Source: Ichthyophis bannanicus | Lineage: Eukaryota > Chordata > Amphibia > Gymnophiona > Ichthyophiidae | DNA: 64,000 nucleotides | NCBI GenBank assembly: GCA_033557465.1 | Contig: CM066032.1 | Location: 55,340,955 to 55,404,954, forward strand | Reading direction: 5' to 3' | Shown here: piece by piece, positions 35,291 to 44,689 of the stretch | Position numbering within the stretch: the first letter of the stretch is position 1 | Layout: each line of letters begins with the position of its first letter | Made by a program: the position numbers and the translations under genes | The notes under the pieces: model-generated | Told to the model about the DNA's origin: nothing | The model's database searches: none | Seen by the model: the letters and a program-made list of their open reading frames with translations, nothing else

Positions 35291-35901
35291 TCTCTCATAA
35301 CTGGCATTTCTGGACTGAGATAAGTCTTTTGACTATTTTATGGTTAAATGAACTTTAACTTTATTTTGGTGAAGAACCTATAATAATAAAAGTAGCTACT
35401 CGCTTGGTGTGGGTCGGTTTCTCTTCCGACCTTCCTACGGCTAGCTCCGACAAAAAGAAAAAAGTTTGTGAGGTCACTGAAAAAAGGTTGGGTGCTCTCT
35501 AACATAGAGCGCAACCCCTCCACCAATTTGATCAGCTCTATCATTACGATATAGTTTGTATCCAGGTATCACAGTGTCCCACTGGTTATCCTCCTTCTAC
35601 CATGTCTCTGAGAGTGCAATCATATCTAACCTCTCATTTAGTGCTATATATTCTAACTCTCCCATCTTATTGTTTAGACTTCTAGCATTGGCATACAAGT
35701 ATTTTAGAGACTGTATTTTATTCATATTAATCTGGCTATTGGTAGGCAGGGGTAATTTGGAATCCTTATGCTCTGTCTGCTTCTTACTCAAGGGCATTTG
35801 GGCTACTATACTCCCTTTTGGAACCTCACTGCTTTTGGTAGTATCCTTCAAGGATACCTTCGTCCGAACCATGCACTCCTGGGTGACTGTCGGCTTTCCC
35901 C

Positions 35902-36245
35902 TTGATCTTTATCATATAAAAACTCTGTATATTCCTTCCATCTTTTCTTGATCTCAGCATCATTCAACCTTGAGCATCTTGTAACATTCCAATTCGAGGC
36001 TGGAACTTTTTCTTTAACTCTCATAGCTTTAGGAAAGCCGATCTTGTTCTTCCTCTAATAGTTTCTGCTTCTATTTCCTTGCATGCATCATTGTAGTACT
36101 TTTCCTTGTCCTGTCTTGCTGCACGTTGGAAATCTCTGTTGAGTTCTGTGATTGTCTTTCTTTCTCCTCTGGCTTTAGCTTCTCTGCGTTTCTGGGCAAT
36201 TTTCAGAGTTTCTTCTGTCATCCATTTTGGCTGTTTTTTCTTCAT
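35902..36245 (-). pseudogene. RTE/BovB-type ORF, pre-RT segment
   Basis: The frame at 36,021-36,245 ('PKWMTEETLKIAQKRREAKARGE...NRDFQRAARQDKEKYYNDACKEIE') matches the charged helical linker between endonuclease and RT in BovB-type proteins. It continues in another frame as '...IKKRWKEYTEFLYDKD' up to the CR1 insertion at 35,901. Confidence 0.8.
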
Positions 36246-36479
36246 GGACTTGGCAATAGAAATGAAGCTGGAGAAAAACTGATAGAATTCTGCAAGACCA
36301 ACGATCTATTCACCTCAAACACCTTCTTCCAGCAACACAAGCGGCAACTGTACACATGGACCTCACCCAATGGATTGCATAAAAATCAAATTGACTACAT
36401 CTGTGGAAGTCAACGATGGAAAAGCTCTTTAACATCAACAAAGACAAAACCTGGCGCTGACTGTGGTACATATCATCAA
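36246..36479 (+). pseudogene. RTE/BovB-type endonuclease piece, inverted
   Basis: The plus strand encodes 'NEAGEKLIEFCKTNDL', 'TWTSPNGLHKNQIDYI' and 'SAD-like GADCGTYHQLL', the C-terminal part of an APE-type endonuclease of the BovB branch. The rest of this element is on the minus strand. About 65 codons between this piece and the pre-RT segment are missing at the inversion point. Confidence 0.85.
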
Positions 36480-36628
36480 CTGTTAGTGTAGCTGGGTTTT
36501 AAAAAGATTTGGAGAAGTTCCTGGAGGAAAGCTCCATAAACTATTATTAAGAAGGGACCTAGGATATCAATGCTTGACCCAAAACAAGCATTGTTGAACC
36601 TGTGTCTTTTGGTTAAACTGCTAGGTAC

Positions 36629-38095
36629 TGTCACGCTCATAGCCCCTTACATATGTATGGAGGGGCGTGCTTGTTATATAGGATTCACCATTTTGGCAAT
36701 GTACCCGACTGACTATCTTGCAAAGGATTATGGTAATGTTAGTCCAGTCATGCGGTGCTTGCCTTTGAGGTAAATGAAGACTATAGTAGTTGGCTCGAGT
36801 GTTAAGGCAATGACAGAATTCATTTATGAGGTAAATCAAAATGCACACAGATTCACTTGGTAACACCTTAGGATGTCTTCTCCAGGATTTATATTCAAAA
36901 TAACCATACAACTGAAAGCTTATGCAAGTAGCTTGTAAAGTCCATTAAACAACGGAAAGTCTTTCTCTCAGCCACTGCTGACAAACCTGCTTAGCAGTGC
37001 TGGTGTAGGGCAAATCAAAGATAAAAGCTTCTTCACAAAACAGCTTTTCTTTTCACATTCAAAGAACTTTTTATATCCAACGTGTGCACAGCCTGAGCTG
37101 TGCTCTGCTTTGATATGAGCTGGGTAACAAGCTTTAATCAACAGCTTTTCTCCTTCTCTGCACAAGTATTTCACTTCCCCCAAAACCTTCTTTCTTTCCA
37201 CACACTTTCTGGTGTGCCAGTTACTAGAACATTTCCTTTTTTATGTTTGAGCCCACTTTCAGGATTTCTCTGTGCTAGCAACTTTGCATAAAGAACAGTC
37301 CATGAAAGTATCGTCTTCCTCTGGAATTATATCTTGTTCTTCTATCTGCATAGGTTCTATATCAGGGTCTGGCTCAGAGGGCTTCACTGACTGACCTCCA
37401 TTAGGACAGGAACTGTTTTTAAGCACTTTGCATTGCTCTAGGTTAGAAAAACGTCCAAAGTTGATACCTGAGTTAAAGCTGGCATTAGGCTGTCCTCTTA
37501 GATACTCTTGCCAGTATGCAGTTGAGCTTTTATGACCTGTCCTCCAGTCTGTATTCCTGGACCTCACAGCATCTGCTCCATACCTTTTCCAAAAGGTATT
37601 CGTGTTCCTTCTCCCTTCAGCTGCTTCTGTCCTCCTACCGACTGCTGCTTTAGGGTTCCTAGCTGAAGCTCTCCAAACCTCAGGATTTCTCCACTCCCTT
37701 GAAGCTGGCTTCTCACAGGAATCTCTCCAAGAAGACGAATCTCTCTGAGCTCCTCTCTCCTTCTTCCCCTCCTTTTTTCTTTCTGAATATTCTGTTCTAG
37801 TTTTAAAGTTCCCAGTTTCCAACCCCTCCCTTTCACTCCTCAGGTGTTGGTGGTCAAACTCCCTCCTGGCAGCTGAGTAATTAGGAGTGACGTAAGGGTT
37901 TCTCAATCTGGGCTTATACTCCTTCACCTCATCTCCACTAGGGGCTTTCTGCAGGCCATTGCAGCCTGGAATAACCTGTCTTTTAGGAAAACATGCAGTT
38001 TTATTCCTTTGACCTGAAAAAACAGGTCCCTTGATTAGGGTAAATTCCCTTCCTTTGTCACTGTTCTCTAGGCTCTGATAAGCTTCCTTATCACA
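36629..38095 (-). mobile_element. LTR-like insertion 2 (TG...CA)
   Basis: It interrupts the CR1 3' UTR between 'ctgctaggtac' and 'gtccatatgatctagattgg'. The ends are TGTCACGC...TTATCACA; the duplication is GTAC/GTCC (one mismatch). On the minus strand both LTR-like elements start TGTGAT. A long minus-strand frame (37,259 to about 38,095) covers the element's 5' two thirds and ends with '...DTFMDCSLCKVASTEKS'; insertion 1 has a comparable ending, '...VPMDCSTCVIQKDI'. No RT, protease or integrase was seen. Confidence 0.6.
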
Positions 38096-38286
38096 GTCCA
38101 TATGATCTAGATTGGCCACTGTTGGAAACAGGATACTGGGCTTTCTGGACCTTGGTCTGACCCAGTATGGCATATCTTATGTTCTTAACTGCTTTTTCTC
38201 TGAAAGGACAGCTGGGAAACCAGCTGGTACTTTGGTAGATCTCTCTCTTTTGTTTTAACAGATACCTAAGCTCCACAAACAGAACT

Positions 38287-39070
38287 ATGGCTGGGAAAAA
38301 TCGTATCGCTAAAGCTGTTGCCCCCATTACAGCTTCTGCCTCTGTCCAGACAGAGGTCCCAATGCCATTTGAAGGACCGGTTCCATGTGCAGGGTGCCTG
38401 CAAGCTGAAGCTCTCAGGAAACTAGTGGAGGAGCTCACAGAGGAGGTGGCGAGGCTGAGGAGCATTCAAGACAGTGAGAAGTACATTGATGAGATGCTTC
38501 TTGCAACAACCAAGCCCTCCAGCAAAAGAGAAGATGGGTGCCTACAGAATGACGAAGATTGGACATAAGTCACCAGGACCTTCAGAATCACCAATCCAAC
38601 TTCTCCAGCCCTTGAATTGAAGAACCATTATGCAGCCCTGGAAGTGGAGAAGGTGAAAGCATCCCTGGAAAGGGAAGAACCAGAGCTCAAGTACCCGAAA
38701 GTTGCAGAATCAGTGACCACAAAGAAGCGAAGAGCAGTGGTGGTTGGTGACTCTCTTCTGAGGGGTACTGAGGCATCCATCTGCCGACCAGACTTGATGT
38801 CCAGAGAGGTACGCTGTCTGCCAGGTGCCAAAATCCAAGACATTACGGAGAGTTTGCCGAGACTCATCAAGCCCACTGACTATTACCCAATGTTGCTAAT
38901 CCATGTCGGAACAAATGATACTGACAGGTATCCCTCTGAGCATATCAAAAGTAACTTCATGGCTCTCGGATAGAGGGTGAAGCAGATAGGTGCACAGATG
39001 GTGTTCTCTTCAATTCTCCCTGTTGAGGGTAAAGGCCAAGGCAGGGAGGCTCGCATTCTGTAGATGAATG
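38287..39070 (+). pseudogene. CR1-type ORF1 with esterase-like domain
   Basis: Residues at the start include 'VPCAGCLQAEAL' and a coiled coil ('LRKLVEELTEEVARLRSI'). 38,617-38,973 encodes an SGNH-hydrolase-like domain: 'VVVGDSLLRGTE' (catalytic GDS), 'CLPGAKIQDITE' and 'LLIHVGTNDTD' (GTND). This parallels the ORF1 at 23.6-24.6 kb. Stops at 38,566 and 38,971 and frame changes inactivate it. Confidence 0.75.
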
Positions 39071-39481
39071 CATGGCTGTGTGGATGGGAGTGGCTGACTT
39101 GGATTTCATGGCAGTTACAGAAATATGGTTCACAGAAAACCATGACTGAGATGTAACTATATCAGGCTATACTTTATTCAGAAGGACAAGGTAGGAAGAA
39201 GGGGAGGAGGAATGGCACTATATGTAAAAAATAATATTAAAGCTTTGGAATTACAGAGCTTAAAAGGGAGAGAGGAGGCAGTGTGGGTTAAACTAGAAAA
39301 AGGAAAGAGAAATCTATTTGTATTGGCGTGATATACAGATCTCCCTCACAACAGGAAGAGGTGGACAGAGAGTTAATTGAAGACATACGCAGCATTGCTA
39401 TGAAAGGGGAAGTGCTACTGATAGGGGATTTCAATAATACAGATGTTGATTGGCACATTCCTGCTGCAGTATCATCTAGAA

Positions 39482-40393
39482 TAATATTAGGAATACCCAA
39501 CCTCAATCAATGACCACCAAAGTAAATATTTTTGTCGGAGCTAGCCGTAGGAAGGTCAGAAGGAAAACCGACCTACACCAGGCGGGTAGCTACTTTTTAT
39601 TTATAGAGGTTCTTCACCAAAATTAAAGTTAAAGTTCAAATAACCAATAGAATTATGTTCAAAAAACTTATCTCAGTCCAGAAATGCCGGTTATGATGAA
39701 TCCAACGCACGACGTGCACGTTTCGGGCACCTTCGCCCTGTGTCAAGTGCAATAGCCAGAATTTCAAAATCTTCAACAGCCGTATTCCAAACGCTGTCAA
39801 TGCAGCTGAGGTCAAACTTACAATGGCTGATAAAACCACTTTTTAAAAGGAGAACCAACCAATCAGTATCGGGAAAAAACCCCAAAGTCTCATTTGAATG
39901 AACTTTCGTCATAACTCTTTGTAAGCCAATCAGATCAGGGGTTCCCCGTCATGTGGGGGTATTTCCCGATACTGATTGGTTGGTTCTCCTTTTAAAAAGT
40001 GGTTTTATCAGCCATTGTAAGTTTGACCTCAGCTGCATTGACAGCGTTTGGAATACGGCTGTTGAAGATTTTGAAATTCTGGCTATTGCACTTGACACAG
40101 GGCGAAGGTGCCCGAAACGTGCACGTCGTGCGTTGGATTCATCATAACCGGCATTTCTGGACTGAGATAAGTTTTGTGAACATAATTCTATTGGTTATTT
40201 GAACTTTAACTTTAATTTTGGTGAAGAACCTCTATAAATAAAAAGTAGCTACCCGCCTGGTGTAGGTCGGTTTTCCTTCTGACCTTCCTACGGCTAGCTC
40301 CGACAAAAATATTTACTTTGGTGGTCATTGATTAAGGTTGGGTATTCCTAATATTATTGCTGATTTGCCCTGACCTGAAGGTTAATTCTGATA
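39482..40393. mobile_element. Penelope-like element, inverted pair 2
   Basis: A 15-bp target duplication, CAGTATCATCTAGAA, lies at 39,467-39,481 and 40,394-40,408. Inside are palindromic arms (39,482 to about 39,877 and about 39,966 to 40,358) around an ~85-bp loop, then the tail 'tgctgatttgccctgacctg'. The two arms encode the same 55-residue frame in both directions (39,691-39,912 minus; 39,953-40,147 plus). The arms share 'gtcggagctagccgtagg' with pair 1. Confidence 0.8.
40087..40132 (+). ncRNA. Hammerhead-like motif in Penelope pair 2, right arm
   Basis: GCAC, TTGACACA, GGGC-gaaggt-GCCC, GAAAC with ACG-tgca-CGT, TC, then GTGC. Stem I is perfect here (GCAC/GTGC). The loops differ from pair 1 while all three stems are kept. 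As there, the CUGAUGA box is altered. The inverted copy is at about 39,706-39,750. Confidence 0.45.
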
Positions 40394-40408
40394 CAGTATC
40401 ATCTAGAA

Positions 40409-40825
40409 CAGCGGTGGGCAATTTACGGCCCACAGGCCGCATGTGGCCCGCCACAGAGTTTTCAGCGGCCCGCGGAATTGCTCCTAGGCACCAGGTGTGC
40501 TGCCTCCCTGCTCCTCTCTTCTCATCCCCCTCCCAGGGCTGGCCCGTCCATTGAGCAAGAATGTTTTTTGCACAGGGCCCCGCGTTTCAGGGGGCCCCGC
40601 GCAAAAAACATTCTCCATTAGCACAAGTAGACTAAAAAAAAACAAACCGGCTGCCGCTGCCGCAGCGGCAGAATCAAATGTCCCGCCGCGGGGCCTCGCC
40701 TGCCCGGCAGAGCCTCCCTGCAGCATCAGCTCCCGAGTCCCTCCCAATGCACGGGCTTTCGGAGCCGCGAGAGCTTCTCTGACCTCTCGCGGCTCTGTTA
40801 ATCCAGCCGGGGCTGATGGGAAAGC
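40409..40825. mobile_element. hAT-like fragment, right end lost
   Basis: It starts directly after the Penelope duplication with 'cagcggtgggcaatttacgg...ggccgcatgtggcccgcc', a typical hAT terminus. It is GC-rich, and an inner inverted block around 'gggccccgcg' (40,570-40,620) may be a second element. LINE text resumes at about 40,826, with about 60 bp of ORF2 missing, so no target duplication can be shown. Confidence 0.5.
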
Positions 40826-43126
40826 CCCACATGTGAAGGGGCCATATTGGACTTGGGGCTTACCAATGGTGAAAGTGTTTCTGATGTTATAGTGGGAGAT
40901 CATTTTGCATCCAGTGATCACCAGATGGTGTGGTTCAGTATTAGGACTAGGGCTATTAGAATCCATTCAAAAGCGAGGGTCTTAGACTTTAGGAAAACTA
41001 ACTTTGCCAAGATGGGCCAATACCTCAGGGAGTCATTAGCAGGATGGGAACAGCAGGGGGATGTAGAAAAACAGTGGTCAAAACTGAAAGGAGATATTTT
41101 AAGGGCAACCAACCTTTTTGTTAAAATGATAAATAAAGGTAAAAGGAAAAGGAGACCGCTATGGCTTTCGAAAGAAGTAGCTGAAAAGGTGAAGAAAAAG
41201 AGGGAGGCCTTCATGAAATACAAGAGATCAAAGAGAGAGGAACACAGGCAACTATATTTGGAGAAAAGAGAAGCTAGCAAAATAGTCAGGAATGCAAAGA
41301 TTCAAAAAGAGGAGGAAATAGCCAATGCAATAAAATGGTGGGATAAGACATTTTTCACATATGTTAATGAAAAGAGGAAGTGCAAAAGTGGTATTGTCAG
41401 ACTCAAGGGTGCAGGGGGGGGAATATGTAGAAGCTGATGAGGATAAAGCGGAATTGCTTAACAAATATTTCTGTTCTGTGTTCACAAATGAAGAACCAGG
41501 AACAGGACCTCATAAAACACCCACAAAGAGGAACAGAAGCGAGGGGAATCTTGAACAATTTTTAGAAGACTGTGTTTGTGAGAAACTAGCTAAAATTAAA
41601 GTAGACAAAGTGATGGGACTGGATGGGATACACCCTAGAATATTAAGGGAACTTGGGGACATTCTAGCAGCTCCACTGACTGAACTTTTCAATGCCTCGT
41701 TGGAGTCGGGTGTGGTGCCAAAGGACTGGAGAGACGCTCATGTGGTGCCTTTACACAAAAGCGGAAGTAAGGATGTGGTTGAAAACTACAGGCCGGTTAG
41801 TTTAACTTCGGTGGTGAGTAAATTATTGGAAACGCTGCTGAAAGAGAAAATAGTGAGGTTTCTGGAGTCCAGCGGATTACAGGATTCGAGGCAGCATGGA
41901 TTCACCAGAGGCAGGTCCTGTCAGACAAATCTGATTAATTTCTTTGACTGGGTGACCAGGGAGTTGGACCGAGGGAGAGCCCTAGATGTGGTGTATTTAG
42001 ATTTCAGTAAAGCCTTTGACACCATTCCTCACAGGCGACTTATAAACAAACTGAGCATCCTAGGGATGGACCCTAAAGTTACTGTTTGGGTTAGAAATTG
42101 GTTGAGTGGGAGGCAACAAAGAGTACAGGTAAATGGAGCTCACTCTGAGGAGAAGAAAGTTACTAGTGGTGTGCCGCAGGGATCTGTCCTTGGTCCGATT
42201 CTTTTTAACATCTTTGTTAGTGATATAGAGGAAGGGCTGTTGGGTAAGGTTTGCCTTTTTGCGGATGATACCAAAATCTGCAATAGAGTAGACACCCAGG
42301 AAGGTGTAGATTACATGAGGAGGGATCTAGCTAAGCTTGAAGAATGGTCTAGAATTTGGCAGCTTGGATTTAATGTTAAAAAATGCATTTGGGCTGCAGC
42401 AATCCAAGGGAGCAATATAGTATAGGGGGTGAAGTACTTTTGTCCACTAAAGAAGAGCGGAACCTAGGCATGGTTGTGTCTTATGATCTTAAAGTAGCTA
42501 AACGGGTAGAAAAGGTGACAGCAAAAGCTAGAAGGATGCTTGAGTGCAAACAGAGAGGAATGGCTAGCAGAAAAAAGGAGGTGATAGTGCCTCTGTATAA
42601 GTCTTTGGTGTGGCCTCATTTGGGGTATTGCGTGCAATTCTGGAGACCGCACCTTCAAAAGGATATAAACAGGATGGAGTCAGTACAGAGGGTGGCTACC
42701 AAAATGGTTAGTGGTCTTCATTATAAAGCATATGAGGACAGACTGAAGGATCTTAATATGTACACCTTAGAGGAAAGGCGGGATAGAGGTGATATGATTG
42801 AGACGTTTAAATACCTCCATGGCATAAATACACAGGGGAGAGCCTCTTTCAATTGAAAGCAAGTTCTGCTACGAGGGGACATGGGATAAGGGTGAAAGGG
42901 GATAGATTCAGGAGTGATACGCGGAAATATTTCTTTATGGAGAGTGGTGGATCCATGGAATAGTCTCCCAGTGGAGGTGGTAGAGTATCTGAATTCAAAA
43001 AAGCATGGGACAAACACAGAGGATCTCTAAAGGAAAAAAGGGGACTGTTGTAGTTGTTGATATGGAAGAATAGACTAGATATTCCTTGTGCTCTTTTTCT
43101 GCCATCATTCTTCTATGTTTCTATGA

Positions 43127-44320
43127 AGTATTTGATTAATAGGGAGAGTAGCAACTTCCTTTGGGGCTGAAGGGTATTGAAGGATTTCAAGATCTTCAGC
43201 CCTAGGTTCCTTCTCTGAAGTCACTGTTATGGACAGACCCCGAGCAGCATCACAAATAAAGTCTTGGAAAGACATGTCCTCTGGAGGGGACATCCAACGT
43301 TGTGGGGAGGGAGATGGGTCTTCTGAGAGAGTTTTCATTTCCTCAAACCCTCCTGTCAGGGAATAGAGGACCCTAGATGCTTTGGGTCATCAATGTTTTC
43401 AGGCCTCCATGTTATCGGCCAGAATCAATTCCTACATATTCTATATGGGTATGTTCCTTAGGGAGGTGCCTAAGGATTTGGAGTTGATGGTTCCTCTTCT
43501 CTCTGATAAGAGAGCTGATTATTTATCTCACCCTTTTAAAGCATGCCCAAAATGTTTCAAAATTTGTTAACAGAGCAACTTTTGACTGTTTTGAATGCAT
43601 CAGCAGAACTTCAGCTATATGCATTGGTGCACGTAGGATTGCTTGGCTCCAAGCTTCTGATCTTGAACAGTGGGTTCAATATAAGCTGGGTAACATACCT
43701 TGCACTGGGGAAAACCTTTTTGGCAAGGATTGACAGGACAAGGCTTCTCAGCTAGAATTTGAGAACACCACTCTTAATAGATTATCTAGATCTACTGCCA
43801 ACCCGGCTAAGATAAAAGCAGCAAAGAAAACCCCTGCGATGCACTGCCCAGTCCATGCTCCCCAGAAGGGGCATCAGCCACCAAAGCAACAGAGGAAAGC
43901 TCAGACTCCCAGGTCACAGCCACCTCAGCAGATCCAACCTCCTCAGGGTCTTTGACTCCTTCCTGGAGAACATAGCCATTCTGCCACTGAAGATTCTACA
44001 TCCCATCCAAATTCCTGGCAGATTTTGCCACTTTGCCCACAGGTGGCATCTTGTGACATCAGAGCAGTGGATTCTCTCCATAATAAGGGAGGGATACAAG
44101 CTTCGTCTACGAAGTTTACTCCCCCAGACTCCACAAGAGAGTTCCCTTCTCAACCCCCTCTCACCACTCTGCTGTTGCAAGAGGTCACCTCCCTTCTCTC
44201 ACAGAGTGCAATAGAGGAGGTGCCACTCTCCCAGCAGGGTCTGGGCTTCTATTCTCCATACTTCTTCATTCCAAAGAAGACAGGAGGATACAGAACAAGT
44301 ATCTACTTCGGGAGAAATTC
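43127..44320 (+). pseudogene. DIRS copy 4 gag-like region with internal inversion
   Basis: 43,127-43,338 encodes gag-like sequence on the minus strand ('PPEDMSFQDFICD...EDLEILQYPSAPKE'), matching plus-strand copy 1 gag at 3,340-3,480 ('PPEDMGFLDFVKD...DELEILQYEASPRE'). From about 43,380 the gag-like reading is on the plus strand ('ARINSYIFYMGMFLREVP'). A local inversion therefore lies near 43,340. No intact product. Confidence 0.65.
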
Positions 44321-44333
44321 AAGATGATCTCCC

Positions 44334-44674
44334 CAGGGCAGTACCGAGTGAAGATCACACCCTGTGCGACTTGCACATCAGGCGTGTGCCCCCCCCCCAC
44401 CCCCGTGGCGGGAGAGAAGAGGTGCACCCGATGTGCAAGTCACCAGCATGTTAAGCAGATCTGTCCCTCCCTGCTCTTGCAGGGAGGGAAAGATATGCTT
44501 AGCATGCCAGTGAGAAGGCTTAACGGGCACATTTTAGCTGTCCTGCCATTGCCTGCCGCTGCTGAGAGAAGAAAAATTGGCAGCGGCAGGCAACAGAAGA
44601 CAGCTAAAATATGCCCCTTAAGCCTTTGTGCCCTGTGCGGCCGCACCGCTCACACAGGGCTAGGTACAGTCCTG
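44334..44674. mobile_element. Non-autonomous hAT-type transposon, copy 2
   Basis: A perfect 8-bp target duplication, GATCTCCC, lies at 44,326-44,333 and 44,675-44,682. The element is 341 bp, begins CAGGGCAGTACC and ends GGTACAGTCCTG. The 8-bp duplication with CAGGR termini fits hAT. There is no coding capacity. It interrupts the start of the DIRS RT. Confidence 0.75.
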
Positions 44675-44689
44675 GATCTCCCTAGGTAC

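Larger units (their letters stand above)
33979..35494. mobile_element. Penelope-like element, inverted pair 1
   Basis: A 14-bp target duplication, CTCTCTAACATAGA, lies at 33,965-33,978 and 35,495-35,508, within CR1. Between them is a long palindrome: arms at about 34,029-34,743 and 34,778-35,494 around a ~34-bp spacer, nearly identical to each other. Each arm encodes the end of a Penelope GIY-YIG endonuclease and a hammerhead-like 3' region. An extra ~50 bp at 33,979-34,028 ('gatttgccctgacc' inverted) matches the tail of pair 2. 5'-truncated, inverted partial copies are a known habit of Penelope-like elements. Confidence 0.8.
31203..35901 (-). mobile_element. CR1 LINE, nearly complete ORF2, inside the RTE
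   Basis: The 3' end 'cttaagaacataagaacataag' starts at 31,203. RTE coding resumes at about 35,902 ('gatctttatcatataaaaac' encodes the pre-RT '...EFLYDKD' on the minus strand). ORF2 is covered by long frames. The copy looks young compared with most CR1 here. A palindromic Penelope-like insertion splits its endonuclease region. Confidence 0.88.
29640..36479 (-). mobile_element. RTE/BovB-type LINE with inverted 5' end
   Basis: The RT frame at 29,648-31,201, the pre-RT frame at about 35,902-36,245 and an endonuclease piece on the opposite strand (36,246-36,479) are one element. The target duplication is CTGTTAGTGT at 29,630-29,639 and 36,480-36,489, within CR1 ORF2. The 3' end is a short (GTT)n at 29,639-29,649, as in RTE LINEs. 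Without the CR1 nested at 31,203-35,901 it is about 2.1 kb. Confidence 0.85.
23040..38190 (+). mobile_element. Near full-length CR1 LINE hosting nested insertions
   Basis: Removing the nested insertions leaves a contiguous CR1: 5' UTR (about 23,040-23,608), ORF1 (23,609-24,780), ORF2 (24,823-29,639 and 36,490-36,540) and a 3' UTR ending 'ggcatatcttatgttctta' at 38,190. Insertions in order are an L2 tail (24.0-24.2 kb), an L2/SINE cluster (25,041-25,590), LTR-like element 1 (26,124-27,507), an RTE LINE (29,640-36,479) and LTR-like element 2 (36,629-38,095). A possible target duplication 'taactg' lies near 23,037 and 38,189. Confidence 0.82.
39080..42860 (+). pseudogene. CR1-type ORF2 endonuclease-RT, nearly intact RT
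   Basis: Endonuclease pieces lie at 39,330-39,480 ('LIGDFNNTDVDWHIPAAVSS') and 40,847-41,437. The RT frame at 41,361-42,425 (354 residues) has 'MGLDGIHPRILREL', 'FTRGRSCQTNLI', 'VYLDFSKAFDTIPH', '[15 protein letters not shown]' and 'FADDTKI'. The C-terminal part is at 42,383-42,856, after a frameshift. It would make nicked-target cDNA copies. The insertions at 39.5-40.8 kb destroy the endonuclease. Confidence 0.83.
38191..43126 (+). mobile_element. CR1-type LINE, second family, copy 1
   Basis: ORF1 (38,287-39,070) and ORF2 (about 39,080-42,860) are followed by a 3' end '...gccatcattcttctatgtttctatg' at 43,126. The 3' end and codon text differ from the 'ataagaacataag' CR1 family. Copy 2 is at 56,696-62,620. 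A Penelope-like pair and a hAT-like fragment interrupt the endonuclease. Confidence 0.82.

Noticed and set aside
34029..35494. Palindrome as an assembly artefact
   Set aside because: The direct 14-bp target duplication and the unpaired tail on one side are what a real insertion predicts. Read-level checking would still be useful.
37259..38173. 304-codon minus-strand ORF taken at face value as a gene
   Set aside because: Its first ~25 codons are CR1 3' UTR and the rest lies inside an LTR-like insertion. It is reported under that element, not as a host gene.
40484..40966. Long overlapping frames on both strands at 40.5-40.9 kb
   Set aside because: They are GC-rich shadows within a hAT-like fragment, continuous with LINE sequence, and have no domain character.
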